DNA from: JABIRQ01 sp963583595 | GTDB lineage: Bacteria; Pseudomonadota; Alphaproteobacteria; CADEGL01 | Direction of reading: 5' to 3' | DNA: 5,130 bases | Assembly (NCBI GenBank): GCA_963583595.1 | Contig: CAUZWC010000237.1 | Location: forward strand, 1 to 5,130 | In this document: piece after piece, positions 1-5,130 of the stretch | Numbering within the stretch: the stretch's first letter is position 1 | How the letters are laid out: each line of letters begins with the position of its first letter | The notes under the pieces: generated by a model | The model's database searches: none | Told to the model about the DNA's origin: nothing | The model's input: only the letters and a program-made list of their open reading frames with translations | Position numbers and translations under genes: made by a program

Positions 1-1285
1 CGCCATAGCCTTCAGCCCGGCTGCGATCCTCTTCCGTCAGGGCGACCGCGTCGAAGGCGCCGGTTTCGACGAGCCGGCGCGGAAACAGGCTGGGAGGGCC
101 ATCGAGGTGCAGAACCGCGATTTCGGGGGCGAAGCGGCGCACGAGATCGCATTCCAACGGATTGTCGTCGGCGAAGAGAATCGCGTCGCTGCCCAGGGAC
201 AGGTCTTCCGCGACCGCGCGCAGATTTGCGGCCTTGTCGTTCCAGTCGACGCGGTGGGCGGCGAAATCGTCCCAGGCCAGTGGCATGTCCGGATTGCCCT
301 CGAAAGCCTCGCGCGCATCGGCTTCGTTGTTCTTGCTCACGGCGGCGAGGGCGATGCCGGAGGCGCGGAGATTGGCCAGGAAGGCCTGAAAATCGCCGTA
401 CGCGTTTCCGGGATAGTCGCCGGCCGCGGCTATGCCGTCCGGCCCGTCTTCGCCGACGACCCCGCCCCAAAGGGTATTGTCAAAATCGACGGCCATGACC
501 TTCTTGCGCGGTCGGAACAGCGCGTCTGCAAAGCTCGCGATCTCGCCGGCGAGTGCGGGCAGGGCGGCCGGGGTCAAGGGCGCCCGGACATGATGATCCT
601 TGAGAGGGTCGAACCAGCGCGAGCGTCCGAAATCGGTCACCGCCTGGGCGTAGTCGAAGACGTAAACATTGGCTTGGGCGCGGGCGAGCGCGCCGATGCG
701 GTGGTTGAGATCGTCGATCCCGCCCTGGCGCGAGGGTTCGACCCGGCGGTCGAAATGGCGTTCGATCCCACGTTCCGCTGCCACAAAGGTCGAAAGCGCA
801 ACGGGCGCTGTCGCGCGGGCGCGGAATCCGTCCAGGGCTTCCTCGAGCGCCCCGATCAGGTGATCGGATTCCCGATCCAGGGCGTTTCCGCCGGCGGCCA
901 GATGCCGGCGCGCCAGCAAAGGGCAGGCATCTTCCAGGTGCAACAGCAGCAGGACCAGATCCGGCGCGAAAGCGTCGAGCGAGCCCGGGGTTGCCAGCGC
1001 GGGGAACCATTGCTCGTAGGTTACGGTCTCGATCGCCATCCGGCGGCCTGTCCGGAAGGCGGCGACGGTCAGACTGGGCAGCAGCGGTTCGGCTGTGAAA
1101 GAGGTCAGCAGGGCCAGCCGGGTTTCGGGCAGGGCGAAGCGCTCGGCGGCGCCGGCCAGCCGCTTGGCGGCGAACTGGGCGGCCGCCATGCCCGGCTCCT
1201 CCACGAGGAAGTGGGTCAACGCGGCCTGCACTTCCGCCAGGCCCGCGCTCTCGCAGGCCCTCCGCAGGTCTTCGCGCGGAGTCAC
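1..1285 (-). CDS. FkbH-type HAD-IIIC protein, N-terminal 428 residues (3' end beyond window)
   Basis: The frame is open from a GTG at 1285 to the left edge without a stop. GTG is chosen because its GTGA overlaps the upstream stop codon; no other near start in frame fits better, and the next in-frame ATG (residue 33) would lose a helix. No clear Shine-Dalgarno precedes it, so translation probably depends on coupling. Residues about 50-255 match the N-terminal, SGNH-like domain of long FkbH proteins (LALLTSFTAEPLLPSL; DLVLLLLHLE). The HAD domain follows: D267-F-D269-NTLWGGVVGEDG (motif I), AAVSKNNEADAREAF with Ser317 (motif II), NDKAANL with Lys351, and FADDNPLE with Asp373/Asp374; then FDAVALTEEDRSRAEGY, the family's conserved tail. 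FkbH enzymes dephosphorylate 1,3-bisphosphoglycerate and load the glyceryl unit onto a carrier protein, feeding polyketide, tetronate or glycan-linked products. The Arg usual after DDNPxE is Cys here. It is in one operon with acyl-processing and acyltransferase genes, consistent with thioester chemistry. Family assignment is firm; exact substrate is inference. Confidence 0.9.
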   Translation of the reverse strand, partial: MTPREDLRRACESAGLAEVQAALTHFLVEEPGMAAAQFAAKRLAGAAERFALPETRLALLTSFTAEPLLPSLTVAAFRTGRRMAIETVTYEQWFPALATPGSLDAFAPDLVLLLLHLEDACPLLARRHLAAGGNALDRESDHLIGALEEALDGFRARATAPVALSTFVAAERGIERHFDRRVEPSRQGGIDDLNHRIGALARAQANVYVFDYAQAVTDFGRSRWFDPLKDHHVRAPLTPAALPALAGEIASFADALFRPRKKVMAVDFDNTLWGGVVGEDGPDGIAAAGDYPGNAYGDFQAFLANLRASGIALAAVSKNNEADAREAFEGNPDMPLAWDDFAAHRVDWNDKAANLRAVAEDLSLGSDAILFADDNPLECDLVRRFAPEIAVLHLDGPPSLFPRRLVETGAFDAVALTEEDRSRAEGYG

Positions 1286-2460
1286 GACATCGCACCGCCG
1301 CCGGAGACGACCAGGGTATGCCCGTTCACATAGGCCGCGTCTGGCGAAGCCAGGAAGGCGACCGCGCCGGCGATGTCGTCGACCTCGGCGAGGCGGCGCA
1401 TTGGATTCTGCATGGCTGCGACCTTCTGGGCGCGCTCCGGCATACCGGACAGCAGCGCCGTGCGGGTCATACCGGGGGCGACGATATTGGCGCGCAAGCC
1501 CTTGGGTCCGTATTCGACGGCGAGGCTGCGGATATATCCTTCGAGTGCGGCCTTGGCCGCGACATAGGGCGCCATACCGGCGGGCGGCAATCCATGCGCG
1601 TAGATGCTGCCGATCGCGACGACGGTGCCGCCGCCGCGCGCGACCATGCCGGGGATCGCGCCGGAGAGCAGGGCGTGCGGGCCTTCGAGCTGGGTCGAGA
1701 GATGATGGGCGAAGCGTGCGAAATCGCCGTCCGCGCCGCGGCCGTAGAGATCGCGCCCGCTGGCGTTCAGCACGATCGTGTCGGGTTGGCCGAGGCGCGC
1801 CGTCACCTGCGGGACGAGCGCGGCCATCGCCTTGGGGTCGCCGCCGTCACAACGGAACGCGGCGCCGTTTTCAAGCCCGGCGCAGAGCGCGTTCGCTTCG
1901 CTTTCCGAGGATTGATAGGTCACCGCGACGGCGAAACCCTCCGCGCCCAGGCGGCGGGCGATCGCGGCGCCGATTCCCCGCGCGCCGCCCGTGACGATGA
2001 CGACGCGGCGTTCGGCGGTTTGAGCCTTTGTGGGTGCGGACTCGGTTTCGAGCAGCATGACCTCGCCCGTGCCGGTCATGATCTCCTCGCCAAGCTGATT
2101 GATCGCTTGGCAAATCAGGGTCGAGCAGCGCGTCGATTCCGTCAGCTTTTCGACTTCGACGGAGAGGGTCAGGCGGTCGCCGATGAAGGCGGGTTTGGCG
2201 AAGCGGAAACTTTGGCTCATCCACAAGGCGCCGGGTCCAGGCAGGTCCATGCCGATGAGGCGGGAGAACAATGCGGCGTAGGACATGCCATGCGCCACCC
2301 GGCGCTTGAACCGAGTGCCCTCGGCATAGCCGGAATCGAGATGGAGCGGATTGCGATCGCCGCTGTACTCGGCGAAACGGCCGACCAGTTCCTCTGTGAC
2401 GTCGACAGTGATTTCGGCCCGGTCGCCGGGCGCGCAACGTGCGAGATCGAGTTCGTTCAT
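1282..2460 (-). CDS. MaoC-type hydratase / short-chain reductase fusion, bifunctional acyl-chain enzyme
   Basis: A complete 392-residue protein made of two catalytic domains. Residues 1-140 form a single hot-dog domain of the MaoC / (R)-specific enoyl-CoA hydratase type: FAEYSGDRNPLHLD carries the Asp35 and His40 catalytic pair, followed by RRVAHGMS (53-60) and FAKPAFIGDRL. After a linker of about 12 residues rich in Thr, Ala and Glu, residues 152-392 form an SDR of FabG type: TGGARGIG (157-164) for NADP(H), LNAS (231-234), Ser285, Y299-V-A-A-K303, NIVAPG (325-330) and a FabG-like C-terminal tail ending GGGAM. Expected reactions are reduction of a 3-oxoacyl thioester and reversible (de)hydration between the 3-hydroxyacyl and 2-enoyl forms, on CoA or a carrier protein. 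The usual tetrad Asn in SDR helix 4 aligns with Gln257. It overlaps the GNAT by ATGA and the FkbH-type gene by GTGA, so the three are probably translated as a set. The two activities are inferred from motifs; the chain substrate is unknown. Confidence 0.88.
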   Translation of the reverse strand: MNELDLARCAPGDRAEITVDVTEELVGRFAEYSGDRNPLHLDSGYAEGTRFKRRVAHGMSYAALFSRLIGMDLPGPGALWMSQSFRFAKPAFIGDRLTLSVEVEKLTESTRCSTLICQAINQLGEEIMTGTGEVMLLETESAPTKAQTAERRVVIVTGGARGIGAAIARRLGAEGFAVAVTYQSSESEANALCAGLENGAAFRCDGGDPKAMAALVPQVTARLGQPDTIVLNASGRDLYGRGADGDFARFAHHLSTQLEGPHALLSGAIPGMVARGGGTVVAIGSIYAHGLPPAGMAPYVAAKAALEGYIRSLAVEYGPKGLRANIVAPGMTRTALLSGMPERAQKVAAMQNPMRRLAEVDDIAGAVAFLASPDAAYVNGHTLVVSGGGAMS

Positions 2461-3149
2461 ACCCCCGATTCCTCCGCTTGATACCGGTGCGGATCAAACT
2501 TGTCGCGCACCGCTTCCCAGTCCTCGCGCAGCAGGCCATAGGCGACGCAGTCGCTGATCTTCTCGCCCCGGGCGCCGCTGCGCAGGTGTTGGCGCAACAC
2601 GCCTTCCTGCTGAAAGCCCATGCGGCGCAGATTGAACTGGGACGCGATATTCTCGCGAAACGGAAAGCCCCAGAAGCGGCGCACACCCATTTCATCGAAC
2701 GCCACGTCGAACATCGGAACTTGTATCTGAAGTGACATTCCGTTGGAGCGGTGGGCCGCCTCGCCGATCAGATAGCCCCAGGTCGCCGTGCCCTGGTCGG
2801 TATCGACGCGAAGGGACGTGGTGCCGATGGCGGTGCCGGATTCGCGGTGGATGACGCGGTAAAAGCAGCTTGTGGGATGCTCCCAGACGCGTCGGACATG
2901 CTCGCGCAGACCTTCCAAGGTACGGTCGGCCAGGGCGGCCTGGATATTCTGGATGGTCTCCGGGTCGTGGAGCCAGCGATGGTAGTCTTCGCCGACTTCC
3001 TCGACCTGGAAGGGTCGAAGATCGACATCGCGCCCGCGCAGAATGCGGCCTTTCCAGGCGGCATAGTCGTAGCGTTGGACTGCTTCGATGGCCTCCAGGC
3101 CGGGCATCGGCAGGGCGCCGCCCGCGATATTCGTTTCGCTTTCAGTCAT
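2457..3149 (-). CDS. GNAT-family N-acyltransferase (RimJ/RimL/PseH-like)
   Basis: A complete 230-residue protein. About 37 N-terminal residues precede the GNAT fold, which starts at RGRDVDLRPF (38-47). Seen in order: DYHRWLHDPE (55-64), typical of the helix after the first strand in RimJ/PseH-type members; the strand pair GTAIGTTSLR and TATWGYLIGE; the acyl-CoA pyrophosphate loop R134-S-N-G137-M-S139, matching R/Q-x-x-G-x-G/A except for a final Ser; RENIAS (165-170), the N-x-x-S of motif B; MGF then EGVLR; and a final strand CVAYGLLREDW. Relatives acetylate N-termini of proteins, or 4-amino groups of nucleotide sugars on the way to pseudaminic or legionaminic acid. The acyl donor need not be acetyl-CoA here, since the next two genes look like acyl-chain enzymes. 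It begins 61 bp after the radical SAM stop and overlaps the next gene by 4 bp. Acceptor and donor cannot be read from sequence. Confidence 0.85.
   Translation of the reverse strand: MTESETNIAGGALPMPGLEAIEAVQRYDYAAWKGRILRGRDVDLRPFQVEEVGEDYHRWLHDPETIQNIQAALADRTLEGLREHVRRVWEHPTSCFYRVIHRESGTAIGTTSLRVDTDQGTATWGYLIGEAAHRSNGMSLQIQVPMFDVAFDEMGVRRFWGFPFRENIASQFNLRRMGFQQEGVLRQHLRSGARGEKISDCVAYGLLREDWEAVRDKFDPHRYQAEESGV
2470..2475 (-). promoter_or_regulatory. Ribosome binding site of the hydratase-reductase gene, inside the GNAT coding end
   Basis: GGAGGA on the coding strand lies nine bases before the ATG at 2460, within the last codons of the GNAT gene. It fixes the start of the fusion gene at the ATGA overlap and indicates that the gene can be initiated directly as well as by coupling to termination of the GNAT. 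Confidence 0.65.
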
Positions 3150-3161
3150 TCTATCCTGGGG

Positions 3162-3167
3162 TCCTCC
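3162..3167 (-). promoter_or_regulatory. Candidate ribosome binding site of the GNAT gene
   Basis: GGAGGA on the coding strand is a strong Shine-Dalgarno match but sits 12 bases before the ATG at 3149, somewhat far. A weaker AGGA (3154-3157) lies only four bases from the ATG. No alternative ATG, GTG or TTG in frame occurs in the bases between this site and the annotated start, so the ATG at 3149 is kept. Confidence 0.4.
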
Positions 3168-3210
3168 GGGCTTTCGGCAGGTGAGGCCGCCCTCGCAGCC
3201 AAGCGCTCCG

Positions 3211-4770
3211 TCAGGCTGTGCGCGAGGTCAGATGCGCGCTGGTGACGTTGAAGCGCGCCATCTGGGCCTTGGTCATGGCGTTGATGTCCTGGCGATAGCC
3301 TTTGATTTCGTCCAGCGACATACCCTTGCTGCGCAGATAGGCGATTTCCCAGAGCGTGTAGTCCGGGTTGATGAAAGTCGCGTTCTCGATCTCAAGGAAG
3401 GCGGAATTGATATGGCTGATCGCTGAGGTCCAGTTCATCGTGTCATGGGACCAGAACAGGCCCTCGCCGGTCAGGTTGTAGTCGGCCGCCCGTTTGTGAA
3501 TGGGCGTGTGGTGCAGATAGTAGAAGGGCTGGACGAAATAGTAGTCGAGGCCGGACTGGTCGATGAAATCACGGGTCTCCTCGACGCTTTCCTCGGTCTC
3601 TCCGGGAAAGCCGATGATGAAGGACCCGACTGTGGTGATCCCCTGGTCGCGCAGCTGGGCGATGCCGTCCCGGTAGAAGCGCGTGATGGCGCCCTTCTTC
3701 ATATTCTTGAGAATTCTGTCGGAGCCGGATTCGACCCCCAGGAAAACCCCCTTGCAGCCGCTCTTCGCCATGCGCTCGATCAGCTTGGCGTCGGTGTATT
3801 GGCAGCGCAGGAAGGAATACCAGGGCAGGTCCAGTCCGGCGTCGATCATACGATCGACCAGGGCCTCGAAACGCGGGCGCGGCACATTGAAAGTATCGTC
3901 GACGAAGATCACCGCCGAGACCCCGACATCCTTTGCCTGGCGTAGGGTGTCCATGACGTTGTCGAGATCCATCAGGGCCAGATCGCCGGCGATCGTCGGA
4001 TAGGAGCAGAAGGCGCATTTGAAGGAACAGCTCCGCGCCGTGCGGATATGGACGATGCTGCCTTCGTGGCTCGAATCGAATTCGATCAGGGTGTCGTTGA
4101 TGTCGTTGTCTTCGCGCGTCCGCTTGTTGTGACGGACCGCTCCGCGCGCATCGCGCCAGGTCAGGTTGGGGACCTGGTCCAGGCGATCCGGATAAGCCCG
4201 ACAGAGATCCAGCAGGGCAGCCTCTCCCTGGCTGTCCGGAATGAAGCCGTCGAGCTTGCAGGCGTCGAGATATTGCGCCTGCTGCTCGGGCGACATGTAC
4301 AGGAGGGTGGTCAGGACGTGATGGCCGCCGGCGACGATGAAGGCTTCGGGCGTAACCTCGCGCAGGCGCTTGCCGATGGTCCCCAGATGGCGTTTGGTCA
4401 GAACGAAGGTCGTGCTGACGACCACGATATCGGGGCCGAAATCCTTGAGCCGCTCGTAGGACGCCTCGGCGTTGTCGGAATCGATATAGTTGAAAACCTC
4501 GGTCTCGAACCCATTGCGCCGCAGATGGGAGGACAGCAACAGCCCGGCGCAGAGATACATCTCCCAAAGGGTGAAAGGCTCGTCCTTTGGAATGCCACGC
4601 TGCCGCTTGAGATAGGCGACATGATCCGCGAGCGTTCCCTCCGGGGTCACCACGCGCGTGAAATTGTGGGTTTGCAAGAGTTTGGCCGCGAGCTTCGGAT
4701 TCTCCGGCAGCGCAATTTCGTTGGCGTCGGGCGGAACATGCCCGATTATCGCAACCTTCAATCGCGCCAT
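3211..4770 (-). CDS. Cobalamin-binding-type radical SAM protein, PhpK-like
   Basis: A complete 519-residue protein. The N-terminal part (about 1-190) has the look of a cobalamin-binding Rossmann domain: a first strand KVAIIG, a helix AGLLLSSHLRRNGF, then DIVVVSTTF and FIVAGGHH (144-151), closing with a DSQGEAALL turn (179-187). There is no D-x-H-x-x-G cobalamin-ligand motif, as is common in this class. The radical SAM barrel follows: C248-x3-C252-x2-C255 for the 4Fe-4S cluster, FVDDTFNVP (289-297), GCKGVFLGVESGS (338-350) and SFIIGFPGET (383-392). A C-terminal domain of about 110 residues contains WSHDTMNW. Enzymes of this class usually methylate unactivated carbon or phosphorus using methylcobalamin, or do other radical chemistry. 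The motif set resembles the PhpK P-methyltransferase group from memory, but no phosphonate gene is visible nearby, so the substrate is left open. It sits between a TylF-like methyltransferase and a GNAT on one strand, which suggests tailoring of the same product. Confidence 0.85.
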   Translation of the reverse strand: MARLKVAIIGHVPPDANEIALPENPKLAAKLLQTHNFTRVVTPEGTLADHVAYLKRQRGIPKDEPFTLWEMYLCAGLLLSSHLRRNGFETEVFNYIDSDNAEASYERLKDFGPDIVVVSTTFVLTKRHLGTIGKRLREVTPEAFIVAGGHHVLTTLLYMSPEQQAQYLDACKLDGFIPDSQGEAALLDLCRAYPDRLDQVPNLTWRDARGAVRHNKRTREDNDINDTLIEFDSSHEGSIVHIRTARSCSFKCAFCSYPTIAGDLALMDLDNVMDTLRQAKDVGVSAVIFVDDTFNVPRPRFEALVDRMIDAGLDLPWYSFLRCQYTDAKLIERMAKSGCKGVFLGVESGSDRILKNMKKGAITRFYRDGIAQLRDQGITTVGSFIIGFPGETEESVEETRDFIDQSGLDYYFVQPFYYLHHTPIHKRAADYNLTGEGLFWSHDTMNWTSAISHINSAFLEIENATFINPDYTLWEIAYLRSKGMSLDEIKGYRQDINAMTKAQMARFNVTSAHLTSRTA

Positions 4771-4776
4771 GACTTG

Positions 4777-4781
4777 TCCCC
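4777..4781 (-). promoter_or_regulatory. Ribosome binding site of the radical SAM gene
   Basis: GGGGA on the coding strand lies six bases before the ATG at 4770, and a second purine run (AAGGAT, 4782-4787) lies just upstream of it. Together they support the ATG at 4770 as the start. The ATG at 4783, embedded in the same purine run, is in a different frame that lacks any recognisable protein. Confidence 0.5.
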
Positions 4782-4790
4782 ATCCTTCTG

Positions 4791-4804
4791 CTGATTCGAA
4801 TCAG
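4791..4804. promoter_or_regulatory. Perfect 14-bp palindrome in the intergenic gap, possible operator
   Basis: The sequence CTGATTCGAATCAG reads identically on both strands and sits in the 79-bp gap between the methyltransferase stop and the radical SAM gene, ending 20 bp before the latter's ATG. Such a site suits a dimeric DNA-binding regulator. As RNA it could form only a 5-bp stem with a UCGA loop and no U-tract follows, so a terminator is unlikely. No second copy was noticed in the window and no regulator is encoded here. Function is inferred from position and symmetry only. Confidence 0.3.
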
Positions 4805-4849
4805 TCCCAGGTGATGTCCGTCCTTTTGCGTGCCGGGTCAAGGGCCTGC

Positions 4850-5130
4850 TCACGCCGGTTTCCGGAACCAGGCCGTGGGCGAGAGTGCCCAGGGCGTGCT
4901 GCGCAACTCGATCCCGGCCAGGCCGCGAGCCTTGCGGAAATCGTCGAAGGCGTCCGATTCGCGCCAATTGTGGACGGCGTATTCGTCCAGGGTGACGATG
5001 CCGCCGGGCACGACTCGGTCGTAGAGCGCGTCGAGCGCGGCGAGGGTCGGCTCGTAGACGTCGAAATCGAGGTTGAGCAGGGCGATGCGCAAACCGGGCC
5101 GCTCCGCGGCATAGGCGGGAATGGTCTCGC
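4850..5130 (-). CDS. TylF/macrocin-type O-methyltransferase, C-terminal part (5' end beyond window)
   Basis: The reading frame is open from the right edge and ends at a TGA at 4850-4852, giving 92 C-terminal residues. Seen: a segment starting ETIPAY, then the strand LRIALLNLDFDVYEPT (fragment residues 13-28), a helix ending LYDRVVPGG, then LDEY (47-50), and a C-terminus ending in WFRKPA. This order (acidic strand with D-x-D-x-Y-x-x-T, LY-R---GG, D-[DE]-Y, terminal W-R) is that of the TylF/MycF family of SAM- and Mg-dependent sugar O-methyltransferases; the SAM-binding N-terminus lies outside. TTG at 5092 is an internal codon, not the start, because the family homology continues upstream of it. 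Characterised relatives methylate hydroxyls of deoxysugars in macrolides, but many homologues sit in polysaccharide or flagellar-glycan loci. The substrate here is unknown. It lies 79 bp upstream of the radical SAM gene on the same strand and may be the preceding operon member. The second metal-ligand position reads Glu, not the more common Asp. Confidence 0.8.
   Translation of the reverse strand, partial: ETIPAYAAERPGLRIALLNLDFDVYEPTLAALDALYDRVVPGGIVTLDEYAVHNWRESDAFDDFRKARGLAGIELRSTPWALSPTAWFRKPA

Noticed and set aside
862..877. Inverted repeat gatcgg-attc-ccgatc
   Set aside because: A 6-bp stem with a 4-base loop inside the coding part of the FkbH-type gene, without a T-run; likely chance in GC-rich code.
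480..1295. Minus-strand open frame of 271 codons, rich in Arg, Gly and Pro
   Set aside because: Wrong frame of the FkbH-type gene. Its Arg/Pro/Gly-rich composition is typical of an out-of-frame reading of GC-rich DNA, and the neighbouring frame carries the conserved protein.
107..1333. Long plus-strand open frame of 408 codons
   Set aside because: It is the antisense shadow of the FkbH-type gene; the protein has no recognisable motif, while the minus strand encodes all HAD-IIIC motifs in order. Long antisense frames are expected at this GC content.
1318..2481. Plus-strand open frame of 387 codons
   Set aside because: Antisense to the hydratase-reductase fusion, which has both domains' catalytic motifs; the plus-strand product is composition-driven and resembles no family.
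3150..3210. Possible terminator between radical SAM and GNAT genes
   Set aside because: Only a 4-bp GAGG/CCTC stem is visible and no T-tract follows, so read-through is more likely and the genes are treated as one operon.
3569..4783. Minus-strand open frame of 404 codons starting at the ATG at 4783
   Set aside because: Out-of-frame reading of the radical SAM gene; no motif, Arg-rich, and the 519-residue frame has the cluster motif and full barrel.
4048..4794. Plus-strand open frame of 248 codons
   Set aside because: Antisense to the N-terminal half of the radical SAM gene, with no recognisable fold.
4836..4841. TTGACC on the minus strand as a -35 box for the radical SAM gene
   Set aside because: No convincing -10 hexamer lies 16-18 bases downstream; the best candidates match TATAAT at only two positions, so no promoter is called.

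Overview
The window is GC-rich and every supported gene lies on the minus strand, so transcription runs from the right edge to the left. High GC, gene-dense layout and protein style suggest a free-living alphaproteobacterium (perhaps Rhodospirillales-like), but this is inference from composition and gene content; there is no rRNA, tRNA or other marker. No mobile element, repeat array, CRISPR or RNA gene was seen.

Layout in transcription order: (1) the last 92 codons of a TylF/macrocin-type O-methyltransferase, cut by the right edge (4850-5130); (2) after a 79-bp gap that contains a perfect 14-bp palindrome, a complete 519-residue cobalamin-binding-type radical SAM protein (3211-4770), close in motifs to the PhpK-like group; (3) after a 61-bp gap, a 230-residue GNAT acyltransferase (2457-3149); (4) overlapping it by ATGA, a 392-residue fusion of a MaoC-type hot-dog hydratase and a short-chain dehydrogenase/reductase (1282-2460); (5) overlapping that by GTGA, a GTG-started FkbH-type HAD-IIIC protein of at least 428 residues, running off the left edge (1-1285). 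The coding strand is almost fully used; no gap reaches 300 bases.

Read together, the genes look like the middle of a specialised biosynthetic or surface-glycan modification operon. FkbH-family enzymes can load a three-carbon glyceryl unit onto a carrier protein, the fused hydratase/ketoreductase can process a 3-oxo/3-hydroxy/2-enoyl acyl chain, the GNAT can move an acyl group to an amine (as in nonulosonic or amino-sugar pathways), and the radical SAM and TylF-like enzymes can add methyl groups or otherwise tailor the product. The joint pathway is inference: no carrier protein, ketosynthase, glycosyltransferase or sugar nucleotide enzyme lies inside the window to fix the substrate.
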